Shown here piece by piece: positions 43,445 through 55,588 of a DNA stretch of 64,000 bases. The notes beneath the pieces are model-generated. The model saw nothing but the letters and a program-made list of their open reading frames with translations. It ran no database searches and was not told where the DNA came from. Location: positions 3,162,001-3,226,000 of the forward strand of contig JAZGTN010000162.1 in the NCBI GenBank assembly GCA_037783415.1, written 5' to 3'. Numbering within the stretch: the stretch's first letter is position 1; each line of letters opens with the position of its first letter. The translations under genes were made by a program, and so were the position numbers. The stretch is from Leptasterias polaris (lineage: Eukaryota > Echinodermata > Asteroidea > Forcipulatida > Asteriidae).

Positions 43445-45586
43445 ATGCCATTCAATGTTTGTAACAAATCCATTGCCATAAAAATGGGTAGAGCTAGACG
43501 CGGCATTTTCAAGATGCAAAAAACTTGGTTCAAGCCGAAAAATAAATTTAATTCACTACAAGACAAAGGCAGTGAAACTCAAAGTATACCTACACCACGG
43601 TATGTCAGGCCAACCCATCAGCAGTTGAGTTTAGCCGCCCCAAATACGGAGCGAGGAGATTTCTGCCACATTGCAGCACAGATGGAACAAGACAACCGCA
43701 GAAATGTGATGCTCCTTCGCCCAAAAGTTGTAGAAATGGCTCCAGTTGACAAGATCCAGCTCAAGGGAGTGATCCCAATAGCCAACAAATGTGGCCAGCC
43801 ACTGCCCAAGAGAGGAACTGATCACCAAGGAGGAGGTTATCGTTTTGTAGACATCAACTCAGCTCTAGAGCTGGGTGCACAAGCTGTACTTGATCATCAA
43901 CAAACACATCCTAAGTGTGATGGTCAACCTAAACTATTGGCTGAGGCAGAAGAGCGTAGAGGTTTAGCCGTCTCAGAGGTAATGTCCTGCAAAAAGTGTG
44001 GTTTTAAAACACAAAAGACAAAACTTTACAGTGAGATAGCTAACGAGGGTAGGAAGCGGGGACGACGCACTGCAACCCCAAACATGTCTTTCCAAGTTGG
44101 CCTGCAGAACACTGGCATTGCAACCGCAGGTGCGAGGAGGCTCTTGACATCAATGGACACAGCTGTACCATGCACTAGTGGGCTGCAAAAAATTTCGAAC
44201 AAATGTGGTGAAATTATCAAAAATGAAAATATCAGAGACATGGCAGACAAGAGGAAACTAGTGAAAGACATCCGTGAGCTCCAAGGCTTTGAACGAGAAA
44301 GTCCAATTGCAGTTGAAATGGACAGGCAGTATAATAATCCCCTGCGCAACTGTAGGAAAAAAAACCCATTTGTTCCTGCAACACAGACAAGAGACACCGT
44401 GTGCGAGAACGCAACTACTTCAAAGTTTGTTATAATGTACCATCAAGAAAACAAGCTTTGTAAAAGTGGTGAAATGTCACCATCATCATTCGGTCAACAA
44501 TGCACATCCGCTAAGCACGGCGACAAGTGCACAGCTACTCGTCCAGCGCATTTCAATATGGGAGATGAGAGAGAAGGGGGTGTTCGATGTGCGACTAAAC
44601 TTTTGGAGTGCACGGAACCAGTTCTTGTGGATAGAATAACAACAGACGCTGACGGCTGTCTAGCAAAAGGAATGAATTCTGTCATGAGAAGAAGAACGGG
44701 AAAGGAAATGGAAAGTCTGCTAGACCCATCCCACTTGAACCGCTCGCTTTGTGCGGCAGTCAGCCGAGCAAACTTTAGCAGTGACATGTTCCCTGGGAAC
44801 AGTGCAAGAGACCGAAACAGAGTACAGGACCGATTTGCTGATGACGTGAGTCACAGAGCACAGGCTGAGGCACACCATATTTCCATTAAATGCGGAAATG
44901 ACACAGCAAGCATGAAAAGACTGGCTGCAAAGGCGATTGATGCAATTCCGAACTGCTACATGGGAGACCATGAGAAATGCAAACAAAATTCTCATGTTTG
45001 CAACGGTAAATACAAGTACCCATACCTCTCTCGCTATGTCCGCGGCAGATTTATTTTAACATCTAAAGATGAGGAAATCTTAAAAACAATTTTGGAAAAA
45101 CGCATAGGAGACGAAGCGATAGAGAGAACCAAGTACAGAACAAGTTCCCAGAAGTCTGAATCCATGAATCATGCCTACGCCATGACAAATCCAAAAGGAA
45201 CACTAACCTTTTCAAGGAACGGAGCTTCAAGAGATCACAGCGCCATCCATCTGGTGAACAACCAACATGCAAACTCTATTATCAAAAAGTGTGAGGCAAC
45301 TCATTGCCCCATTACTGCTGGATCACCCGCTGCAAAAGCCCTCGATGCAATGGACAAAAAACAACAATATCACAAAAAACGTGTTATGGGAAAGATCTAC
45401 AAAAAGCGACGAGCACAGTGTCGAGCTGAACGATATCACACTTACTATGCTAAACAAAATTTGTATCAACCTGGCCAACTAAATCCAAAGTCACAGGACA
45501 CTAACTCATCGTATAACTATGAGGGGCCAAAGATTCACAAGGAGCACAATTACAGCAGAATGTTCTCAAAATGGAAAAACCGATAG
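43445..45586 (+). CDS. Mutator-like transposase, gene 11
   Basis: Full 713-codon copy with the same protein as gene 1. It lies just before copy B of the higher-order block. Confidence 0.7.
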   Translation: MPFNVCNKSIAIKMGRARRGIFKMQKTWFKPKNKFNSLQDKGSETQSIPTPRYVRPTHQQLSLAAPNTERGDFCHIAAQMEQDNRRNVMLLRPKVVEMAPVDKIQLKGVIPIANKCGQPLPKRGTDHQGGGYRFVDINSALELGAQAVLDHQQTHPKCDGQPKLLAEAEERRGLAVSEVMSCKKCGFKTQKTKLYSEIANEGRKRGRRTATPNMSFQVGLQNTGIATAGARRLLTSMDTAVPCTSGLQKISNKCGEIIKNENIRDMADKRKLVKDIRELQGFERESPIAVEMDRQYNNPLRNCRKKNPFVPATQTRDTVCENATTSKFVIMYHQENKLCKSGEMSPSSFGQQCTSAKHGDKCTATRPAHFNMGDEREGGVRCATKLLECTEPVLVDRITTDADGCLAKGMNSVMRRRTGKEMESLLDPSHLNRSLCAAVSRANFSSDMFPGNSARDRNRVQDRFADDVSHRAQAEAHHISIKCGNDTASMKRLAAKAIDAIPNCYMGDHEKCKQNSHVCNGKYKYPYLSRYVRGRFILTSKDEEILKTILEKRIGDEAIERTKYRTSSQKSESMNHAYAMTNPKGTLTFSRNGASRDHSAIHLVNNQHANSIIKKCEATHCPITAGSPAAKALDAMDKKQQYHKKRVMGKIYKKRRAQCRAERYHTYYAKQNLYQPGQLNPKSQDTNSSYNYEGPKIHKEHNYSRMFSKWKNR

Positions 45587-47299
45587 AGTGTAACTCTAAT
45601 TGAATCACTTGACTTTTCCGGAAACTTGACATTCATAATAATGCAATGTTTACACCTCCCCCACTCTTCTTGTTCAGTTATTAGTTAATACCAACCATGC
45701 CATGTAATGTATGATGATGATGTTTACAACATGTTTATTTCTTCCTAATTGAGGAAGCAACCAGCCGCTGTTGACCCATGATTTTCTTGAAAGTGACTTA
45801 CCATCACAGTCTCATCAAATAGTCATACACGATAGTCGTACCGTCGATCGTAGTTTGTCCCGTCTTACACACTGTATACTGTTTAAAGTGTGTAGGAATA
45901 GGATGCCTAAAAAAAAAGCAAGCCACTCTTTGAAAACGTTGAATTATTCTGTTAACAAGTGACAATGTTATTGCTATCTATATTTTATTATAATTACTGT
46001 TTGCAGCCAGAGGAGTGATGTTTTCACGAACAATAAAAAAAACGGCGATAACTGACGAAAGAAGTCTCAAACAACTCATTTCTGTCACGCCTGCAATTGT
46101 AAACAAACGGCAGACATGTTTAAATCCCAACAAAAATGGCTGCAAGGGCGCCACCATGTTGTATATATAGGGCGCACCCCTCTAAATAATCTCCCATAGG
46201 AACCAATGCTAAATGATAATTATTCAAAAATACTCAAAAAATCGTGTAAGTCTCTCAGCCTCTTGAAAACCAATCAGACATATTTCCGGACAACTAAACT
46301 TCAGAATTCTTTTCAATTTTTGGCAGGTCAGCCGTTTGGAATTTTTGCTAACTACCCCAGAAGAAAAAAACACGATTTTTATTTTTTTTCCAAAACCGAC
46401 TTGCTGCCAGTTTTCGTGAAGCACTTCTCCACTTCCCCGGTCAAATAGGGCCAACTTTAACGCCTAAATTTATCAAGTCTCCTCAAAAGTTGAAGCACAG
46501 AACCCCCAGGTTGTGATAGATTTTTATATTTACACAATCTATTAATTGCATGACCCCCAAAACGTTATAATTAAAAATAAGTTGTGGGTTTACAAATTAT
46601 GATAAGTAGCTTGGCGCATTAATTCTGGCTTATTTAGTGTGGTGCACCCTATAAGGGCACTTAATTATTCTTTATGGTTAAAAAATTATGCTTAAATTGT
46701 TGAGAATAAGTCACTGACTTGATATCTGGAAAAAAAAATGTGAAATGTTATTGCGTTCGTCTACAACAAGGTCAGTCCTCACTCAAAAAGTTATTAACAT
46801 GTCTCTTTTTTATCACAGGATCATAAAAACCTTACAAGTTATTTAATTAATCATTAAGAAGGGGTTAATTGGCATGAACAAGCTGTAAACATGGAAGGGG
46901 GCTGGCCGGGGGGGGGGGGGGGGTCACATTTTGCTTTCCCTTAAATTATTCTAACCATGCATTCATATTAGTCTAAAATGGGGAGCTTTATAAAATCTAG
47001 AAAACACATAGGTCACTTTTTGTACATTTAACTGCCCTTTCAAATTGTATTCTACCTCTGGAACGGGGTAAAAGGGGGAAAGGGTGGGCGGGGCGTGGGC
47101 GGGGCATGTTGAAAAAGGCCAAACCATTATGATTGTTTCTGGTTGATGGGGACAAGTTATAACTCTATCCAGAAACAGATGGCTATTATCTTAGACAATT
47201 CCCCTGGGATGGGGGCCTTTTCACAGGTCCTACTGTCCAATATGGAGCATTGGCAATGGTTTTATCTTGATGAATTTTTGTGAAATTTATCTGAAATTG

Positions 47300-47330
<31 letters not shown>

Positions 47331-47458
47331 TTTGGCATATCGGCCGAAATTTGTGCGTTCAGCGTAGTGTCGGCCCTGATACGCTAGCTTGTGCATCGGG
47401 AGAACTCTAAAAGTATTTTTGCTTTAGACCACAATTAATGTGAGATCACTTATGATGG
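45587..47458. other. Spacer 11 (short form)
   Basis: AATAAA at 46032, TATA box at 46162, G16 at 46908-46923, A18 class. It differs from spacer 6 by one G and by the lack of the 26015 change, which limits the left edge of the duplicated block. Confidence 0.8.
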
Positions 47459-49600
47459 ATGCCATTCAATGTTTGTAACAAATCCATTGCCATAAAAATG
47501 GGTAGAGCTAGACGCGGCATTTTCAAGATGCAAAAAACTTGGTTCAAGCCGAAAAATAAATTTAATTCACTACAAGACAAAGGCAGTGAAACTCAAAGTA
47601 TACCTACACCACGGTATGTCAGGCCAACCCATCAGCAGTTGAGTTTAGCCGCCCCAAATACGGAGCGAGGAGATTTCTGCCACATTGCAGCACAGATGGA
47701 ACAAGACAACCGCAGAAATGTGATGCTCCTTCGCCCAAAAGTTGTAGAAATGGCTCCAGTTGACAAGATCCAGCTCAAGGGAGTGATCCCAATAGCCAAC
47801 AAATGTGGCCAGCCACTGCCCAAGAGAGGAACTGATCACCAAGGAGGAGGTTATCGTTTTGTAGACATCAACTCAGCTCTAGAGCTGGGTGCACAAGCTG
47901 TACTTGATCATCAACAAACACATCCTAAGTGTGATGGTCAACCTAAACTATTGGCTGAGGCAGAAGAGCGTAGAGGTTTAGCCGTCTCAGAGGTAATGTC
48001 CTGCAAAAAGTGTGGTTTTAAAACACAAAAGACAAAACTTTACAGTGAGATAGCTAACGAGGGTAGGAAGCGGGGACGACGCACTGCAACCCCAAACATG
48101 TCTTTCCAAGTTGGCCTGCAGAACACTGGCATTGCAACCGCAGGTGCGAGGAGGCTCTTGACATCAATGGACACAGCTGTACCATGCACTAGTGGGCTGC
48201 AAAAAATTTCGAACAAATGTGGTGAAATTATCAAAAATGAAAATATCAGAGACATGGCAGACAAGAGGAAACTAGTGAAAGACATCCGTGAGCTCCAAGG
48301 CTTTGAACGAGAAAGTCCAATTGCAGTTGAAATGGACAGGCAGTATAATAATCCCCTGTGCAACTGTAGGAAAAAAAACCCATTTGTTCCTGCAACACAG
48401 ACAAGAGACACCGTGTGCGAGAACGCAACTACTTCAAAGTTTGTTATAATGTACCATCAAGAAAACAAGCTTTGTAAAAGTGGTGAAATGTCACCATCAT
48501 CATTCGGTCAACAATGCACATCCGCTAAGCACGGCGACAAGTGCACAGCTACTCGTCCAGCGCATTTCAATATGGGAGATGAGAGAGAAGGGGGTGTTCG
48601 ATGTGCGACTAAACTTTTGGAGTGCACGGAACCAGTTCTTGTGGATAGAATAACAACAGACGCTGACGGCTGTCTAGCAAAAGGAATGAATTCTGTCATG
48701 AGAAGAAGAACGGGAAAGGAAATGGAAAGTCTGCTAGACCCATCCCACTTGAACCGCTCGCTTTGTGCGGCAGTCAGCCGAGCAAACTTTAGCAGTGACA
48801 TGTTCCCTGGGAACAGTGCAAGAGACCGAAACAGAGTACAGGACCGATTTGCTGATGACGTGAGTCACAGAGCACAGGCTGAGGCACACCATATTTCCAT
48901 TAAATGCGGAAATGACACAGCAAGCATGAAAAGACTGGCTGCAAAGGCGATTGATGCAATTCCGAACTGCTACATGGGAGACCATGAGAAATGCAAACAA
49001 AATTCTCATGTTTGCAACGGTAAATACAAGTACCCATACCTCTCTCGCTATGTCCGCGGCAGATTTATTTTAACATCTAAAGATGAGGAAATCTTAAAAA
49101 CAATTTTGGAAAAACGCATAGGAGACGAAGCGATAGAGAGAACCAAGTACAGAACAAGTTCCCAGAAGTCTGAATCCATGAATCATGCCTACGCCATGAC
49201 AAATCCAAAAGGAACACTAACCTTTTCAAGGAACGGAGCTTCAAGAGATCACAGCGCCATCCATCTGGTGAACAACCAACATGCAAACTCTATTATCAAA
49301 AAGTGTGAGGCAACTCATTGCCCCATTACTGCTGGATCACCCGCTGCAAAAGCCCTCGATGCAATGGACAAAAAACAACAATATCACAAAAAACGTGTTA
49401 TGGGAAAGATCTACAAAAAGCGACGAGCACAGTGTCGAGCTGAACGATATCACACTTACTATGCTAAACAAAATTTGTATCAACCTGGCCAACTAAATCC
49501 AAAGTCACAGGACACTAACTCATCGTATAACTATGATGGGCCAAAGATTCACAAGGAGCACAATTACAGCAGAATGTTCTCAAAATGGAAAAACCGATAG
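47459..49600 (+). CDS. Mutator-like transposase, gene 12 (R301C, E693D)
   Basis: Full 713-codon copy carrying the same two changes as gene 7, at 48359 and 49537, each exactly 20,172 bp from its counterpart. Confidence 0.7.
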   Translation: MPFNVCNKSIAIKMGRARRGIFKMQKTWFKPKNKFNSLQDKGSETQSIPTPRYVRPTHQQLSLAAPNTERGDFCHIAAQMEQDNRRNVMLLRPKVVEMAPVDKIQLKGVIPIANKCGQPLPKRGTDHQGGGYRFVDINSALELGAQAVLDHQQTHPKCDGQPKLLAEAEERRGLAVSEVMSCKKCGFKTQKTKLYSEIANEGRKRGRRTATPNMSFQVGLQNTGIATAGARRLLTSMDTAVPCTSGLQKISNKCGEIIKNENIRDMADKRKLVKDIRELQGFERESPIAVEMDRQYNNPLCNCRKKNPFVPATQTRDTVCENATTSKFVIMYHQENKLCKSGEMSPSSFGQQCTSAKHGDKCTATRPAHFNMGDEREGGVRCATKLLECTEPVLVDRITTDADGCLAKGMNSVMRRRTGKEMESLLDPSHLNRSLCAAVSRANFSSDMFPGNSARDRNRVQDRFADDVSHRAQAEAHHISIKCGNDTASMKRLAAKAIDAIPNCYMGDHEKCKQNSHVCNGKYKYPYLSRYVRGRFILTSKDEEILKTILEKRIGDEAIERTKYRTSSQKSESMNHAYAMTNPKGTLTFSRNGASRDHSAIHLVNNQHANSIIKKCEATHCPITAGSPAAKALDAMDKKQQYHKKRVMGKIYKKRRAQCRAERYHTYYAKQNLYQPGQLNPKSQDTNSSYNYDGPKIHKEHNYSRMFSKWKNR

Positions 49601-51414
49601 AGTGTAACTCTAATTGAATCACTTGACTTTTCCGGAAACTTGACATTCATAATAATGCAATGTTTACACCTCCCCCACTCTTCTTGTTCAGTTATTAGTT
49701 AATACCAACCATGCCATGTAATGTATGATGATGATGTTTACAACATGTTTATTTCTTCCTAATTGAGGAAGCAACCAGCCGCTGTTGACCCATGATTTTC
49801 TTGAAAGTGACTTACCATCACAGTCTCATCAAATAGTCATACACGATAGTCGTACCGTCGATCGTAGTTTGTCCCGTCTTACACACTGTATACTGTTTAA
49901 AGTGTGTAGGAATAGGATGCCTAAAAAAAAAGCAAGCCACTCTTTGAAAACGTTGAATTATTCTGTTAACAAGTGACAATGTTATTGCTATCTATATTTT
50001 ATTATAATTACTGTTTGCAGCCAGAGGAGTGATGTTTTCACGAACAATAAAAAAAACGGCGATAACTGACGAAAGAAGTCTCAAACAACTCATTTCTGTC
50101 ACGCCTGCAATTGTAAACAAACGGCAGACATGTTTAAATCCCAACAAAAATGGCTGCAAGGGCGCCACCATGTTGTATATATAGGGCGCACCCCTCTAAA
50201 TAATCTCCCATAGGAACCAATGCTAAATGATAATTATTCAAAAATACTCAAAAAATCGTGTAAGTCTCTCAGCCTCTTGAAAACCAATCAGACATATTTC
50301 CGGACAACTAAACTTCAGAATTCTTTTCAATTTTTGGCAGGTCAGCCGTTTGGAATTTTTGCTAACTACCCCAGAAGAAAAAAACACGATTTTTATTTTT
50401 TTTCCAAAACCGACTTGCTGCCAGTTTTCGTGAAGCACTTCTCCACTTCCCCGGTCAAATAGGGCCAACTTTAACGCCTAAATTTATCAAGTCTCCTCAA
50501 AAGTTGAAGCACAGAACCCCCAGGTTGTGATAGATTTTTATATTTACACAATCTATTAATTGCATGACCCCCAAAACGTTATAATTAAAAATAAGTTGTG
50601 GGTTTACAAATTATGATAAGTAGCTTGGCGCATTAATTCTGGCTTATTTAGTGTGGTGCACCCTATAAGGGCACTTAATTATTCTTTATGGTTAAAAAAT
50701 TATGCTTAAATTGTTGAGAATAAGTCACTGACTTGATATCTGGAAAAAAAAATGTGAAATGTTATTGCGTTCGTCTACAACAAGGTCAAACATGTTGGAG
50801 CATTTACATGTACTCTAAGCACTATGCGAGAAGAAAAACCTGCACGACACACTGTGTACATTCTAAGGACAAGTCAGAAGTTATATCCAAGTCCTCACTC
50901 AAAAAGTTATTAACATGTCTCTTTTTTATCACAGGATCATAAAAACCTTACAAGTTATTTAATTAATCATTAAGAAGGGGTTAATTGGCATGAACAAGCT
51001 GTAAACATGGAAGGGGGCTGGCCGGGGGGGGGGGGGGGTCACATTTTGCTTTCCCTTAAATTATTCTAACCATGCATTCATATTAGTCTAAAATGGGGAG
51101 CTTTATAAAATCTAGAAAACACATAGGTCACTTTTTGTACATTTAACTGCCCTTTCAAATTGTATTCTACCTCTGGAACGGGGTAAAAGGGGGAAAGGGT
51201 GGGCGGGGCGTGGGCGTGGCATGTTGAAAAAGGCCAAACCATTATGATTGTTTCTGGTTGATGGGGACAAGTTATAACTCTATCCAGAAACAGATGGCTA
51301 TTATCTTAGACAATTCCCCTGGGATGGGGGCCTTTTCACAGGTCCTACTGTCCAATATGGAGCATTGGCAATGGTTTTATCTTGATGAATTTTTGTGAAA
51401 TTTATCTGAAATTG

Positions 51415-51445
<31 letters not shown>

Positions 51446-51573
51446 TTTGGCATATCGGCCGAAATTTGTGCGTTCAGCGTAGTGTCGGCCCTGATACGCT
51501 AGCTTGTGCATCGGGAGAACTCTAAAAGTATTTTTGCTTTAGACCACAATTAATGTGAGATCACTTATGATGG
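49601..51573. other. Spacer 12 (long form, altered GC-box)
   Basis: AATAAA at 50046, TATA box at 50176, 102-bp module at 50789-50890, G15 at 51024-51038, second GC-box G-to-T at 51217, A18 class. It equals spacer 7. Confidence 0.8.
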
Positions 51574-53715
51574 ATGCCATTCAATGTTTGTAACAAATCC
51601 ATTGCCATAAAAATGGGTAGAGCTAGACGCGGCATTTTCAAGATGCAAAAAACTTGGTTCAAGCCGAAAAATAAATTTAATTCACTACAAGACAAAGGCA
51701 GTGAAACTCAAAGTATACCTACACCACGGTATGTCAGGCCAACCCATCAGCAGTTGAGTTTAGCCGCCCCAAATACGGAGCGAGGAGATTTCTGCCACAT
51801 TGCAGCACAGATGGAACAAGACAACCGCAGAAATGTGATGCTCCTTCGCCCAAAAGTTGTAGAAATGGCTCCAGTTGACAAGATCCAGCTCAAGGGAGTG
51901 ATCCCAATAGCCAACAAATGTGGCCAGCCACTGCCCAAGAGAGGAACTGATCACCAAGGAGGAGGTTATCGTTTTGTAGACATCAACTCAGCTCTAGAGC
52001 TGGGTGCACAAGCTGTACTTGATCATCAACAAACACATCCTAAGTGTGATGGTCAACCTAAACTATTGGCTGAGGCAGAAGAGCGTAGAGGTTTAGCCGT
52101 CTCAGAGGTAATGTCCTGCAAAAAGTGTGGTTTTAAAACACAAAAGACAAAACTTTACAGTGAGATAGCTAACGAGGGTAGGAAGCGGGGACGACGCACT
52201 GCAACCCCAAACATGTCTTTCCAAGTTGGCCTGCAGAACACTGGCATTGCAACCGCAGGTGCGAGGAGGCTCTTGACATCAATGGACACAGCTGTACCAT
52301 GCACTAGTGGGCTGCAAAAAATTTCGAACAAATGTGGTGAAATTATCAAAAATGAAAATATCAGAGACATGGCAGACAAGAGGAAACTAGTGAAAGACAT
52401 CCGTGAGCTCCAAGGCTTTGAACGAGAAAGTCCAATTGCAGTTGAAATGGACAGGCAGTATAATAATCCCCTGCGCAACTGTAGGAAAAAAAACCCATTT
52501 GTTCCTGCAACACAGACAAGAGACACCGTGTGCGAGAACGCAACTACTTCAAAGTTTGTTATAATGTACCATCAAGAAAACAAGCTTTGTAAAAGTGGTG
52601 AAATGTCACCATCATCATTCGGTCAACAATGCACATCCGCTAAGCACGGCGACAAGTGCACAGCTACTCGTCCAGCGCATTTCAATATGGGAGATGAGAG
52701 AGAAGGGGGTGTTCGATGTGCGACTAAACTTTTGGAGTGCACGGAACCAGTTCTTGTGGATAGAATAACAACAGACGCTGACGGCTGTCTAGCAAAAGGA
52801 ATGAATTCTGTCATGAGAAGAAGAACGGGAAAGGAAATGGAAAGTCTGCTAGACCCATCCCACTTGAACCGCTCGCTTTGTGCGGCAGTCAGCCGAGCAA
52901 ACTTTAGCAGTGACATGTTCCCTGGGAACAGTGCAAGAGACCGAAACAGAGTACAGGACCGATTTGCTGATGACGTGAGTCACAGAGCACAGGCTGAGGC
53001 ACACCATATTTCCATTAAATGCGGAAATGACACAGCAAGCATGAAAAGACTGGCTGCAAAGGCGATTGATGCAATTCCGAACTGCTACATGGGAGACCAT
53101 GAGAAATGCAAACAAAATTCTCATGTTTGCAACGGTAAATACAAGTACCCATACCTCTCTCGCTATGTCCGCGGCAGATTTATTTTAACATCTAAAGATG
53201 AGGAAATCTTAAAAACAATTTTGGAAAAACGCATAGGAGACGAAGCGATAGAGAGAACCAAGTACAGAACAAGTTCCCAGAAGTCTGAATCCATGAATCA
53301 TGCCTACGCCATGACAAATCCAAAAGGAACACTAACCTTTTCAAGGAACGGAGCTTCAAGAGATCACAGCGCCATCCATCTGGTGAACAACCAACATGCA
53401 AACTCTATTATCAAAAAGTGTGAGGCAACTCATTGCCCCATTACTGCTGGATCACCCGCTGCAAAAGCCCTCGATGCAATGGACAAAAAACAACAATATC
53501 ACAAAAAACGTGTTATGGGAAAGATCTACAAAAAGCGACGAGCACAGTGTCGAGCTGAACGATATCACACTTACTATGCTAAACAAAATTTGTATCAACC
53601 TGGCCAACTAAATCCAAAGTCACAGGACACTAACTCATCGTATAACTATGAGGGGCCAAAGATTCACAAGGAGCACAATTACAGCAGAATGTTCTCAAAA
53701 TGGAAAAACCGATAG
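51574..53715 (+). CDS. Mutator-like transposase, gene 13
   Basis: Full 713-codon copy with the same protein as gene 1; counterpart of gene 8. Confidence 0.7.
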   Translation: MPFNVCNKSIAIKMGRARRGIFKMQKTWFKPKNKFNSLQDKGSETQSIPTPRYVRPTHQQLSLAAPNTERGDFCHIAAQMEQDNRRNVMLLRPKVVEMAPVDKIQLKGVIPIANKCGQPLPKRGTDHQGGGYRFVDINSALELGAQAVLDHQQTHPKCDGQPKLLAEAEERRGLAVSEVMSCKKCGFKTQKTKLYSEIANEGRKRGRRTATPNMSFQVGLQNTGIATAGARRLLTSMDTAVPCTSGLQKISNKCGEIIKNENIRDMADKRKLVKDIRELQGFERESPIAVEMDRQYNNPLRNCRKKNPFVPATQTRDTVCENATTSKFVIMYHQENKLCKSGEMSPSSFGQQCTSAKHGDKCTATRPAHFNMGDEREGGVRCATKLLECTEPVLVDRITTDADGCLAKGMNSVMRRRTGKEMESLLDPSHLNRSLCAAVSRANFSSDMFPGNSARDRNRVQDRFADDVSHRAQAEAHHISIKCGNDTASMKRLAAKAIDAIPNCYMGDHEKCKQNSHVCNGKYKYPYLSRYVRGRFILTSKDEEILKTILEKRIGDEAIERTKYRTSSQKSESMNHAYAMTNPKGTLTFSRNGASRDHSAIHLVNNQHANSIIKKCEATHCPITAGSPAAKALDAMDKKQQYHKKRVMGKIYKKRRAQCRAERYHTYYAKQNLYQPGQLNPKSQDTNSSYNYEGPKIHKEHNYSRMFSKWKNR

Positions 53716-55429
53716 AGTGTAACTCTAATTGAATCACTTGACTTTTCCGGAAACTTGACATTCATAATAATGCAATGTTTACACCTCCCCCACTCTTCTT
53801 GTTCAGTTATTAGTTAATACCAACCATGCCATGTAATGTATGATGATGATGTTTACAACATGTTTATTTCTTCCTAATTGAGGAAGCAACCAGCCGCTGT
53901 TGACCCATGATTTTCTTGAAAGTGACTTACCATCACAGTCTCATCAAATAGTCATACACGATAGTCGTACCGTCGATCGTAGTTTGTCCCGTCTTACACA
54001 CTGTATACTGTTTAAAGTGTGTAGGAATAGGATGCCTAAAAAAAAAGCAAGCCACTCTTTGAAAACGTTGAATTATTCTGTTAACAAGTGACAATGTTAT
54101 TGCTATCTATATTTTATTATAATTACTGTTTGCAGCCAGAGGAGTGATGTTTTCACGAACAATAAAAAAAACGGCGATAACTGACGAAAGAAGTCTCAAA
54201 CAACTCATTTCTGTCACGCCTGCAATTGTAAACAAACGGCAGACATGTTTAAATCCCAACAAAAATGGCTGCAAGGGCGCCACCATGTTGTATATATAGG
54301 GCGCACCCCTCTAAATAATCTCCCATAGGAACCAATGCTAAATGATAATTATTCAAAAATACTCAAAAAATCGTGTAAGTCTCTCAGCCTCTTGAAAACC
54401 AATCAGACATATTTCCGGACAACTAAACTTCAGAATTCTTTTCAATTTTTGGCAGGTCAGCCGTTTGGAATTTTTGCTAACTACCCCAGAAGAAAAAAAC
54501 ACGATTTTTATTTTTTTTCCAAAACCGACTTGCTGCCAGTTTTCGTGAAGCACTTCTCCACTTCCCCGGTCAAATAGGGCCAACTTTAACGCCTAAATTT
54601 ATCAAGTCTCCTCAAAAGTTGAAGCACAGAACCCCCAGGTTGTGATAGATTTTTATATTTACACAATCTATTAATTGCATGACCCCCAAAACGTTATAAT
54701 TAAAAATAAGTTGTGGGTTTACAAATTATGATAAGTAGCTTGGCGCATTAATTCTGGCTTATTTAGTGTGGTGCACCCTATAAGGGCACTTAATTATTCT
54801 TTATGGTTAAAAAATTATGCTTAAATTGTTGAGAATAAGTCACTGACTTGATATCTGGAAAAAAAAATGTGAAATGTTATTGCGTTCGTCTACAACAAGG
54901 TCAGTCCTCACTCAAAAAGTTATTAACATGTCTCTTTTTTATCACAGGATCATAAAAACCTTACAAGTTATTTAATTAATCATTAAGAAGGGGTTAATTG
55001 GCATGAACAAGCTGTAAACATGGAAGGGGGCTGGCCGGGGGGGGGGGGGGGGGTCACATTTTGCTTTCCCTTAAATTATTCTAACCATGCATTCATATTA
55101 GTCTAAAATGGGGAGCTTTATAAAATCTAGAAAACACATAGGTCACTTTTTGTACATTTAACTGCCCTTTCAAATTGTATTCTACCTCTGGAACGGGGTA
55201 AAAGGGGGAAAGGGTGGGCGGGGCGTGGGCGGGGCATGTTGAAAAAGGCCAAACCATTATGATTGTTTCTGGTTGATGGGGACAAGTTATAACTCTATCC
55301 AGAAACAGATGGCTATTATCTTAGACAATTCCCCTGGGATGGGGGCCTTTTCACAGGTCCTACTGTCCAATATGGAGCATTGGCAATGGTTTTATCTTGA
55401 TGAATTTTTGTGAAATTTATCTGAAATTG

Positions 55430-55460
<31 letters not shown>

Positions 55461-55588
55461 TTTGGCATATCGGCCGAAATTTGTGCGTTCAGCGTAGTGT
55501 CGGCCCTGATACGCTAGCTTGTGCATCGGGAGAACTCTAAAAGTATTTTTGCTTTAGACCACAATTAATGTGAGATCACTTATGATGG
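53716..55588. other. Spacer 13 (short form)
   Basis: AATAAA at 54161, TATA box at 54291, G17 at 55037-55053, A18 class. It equals spacer 8. Confidence 0.8.
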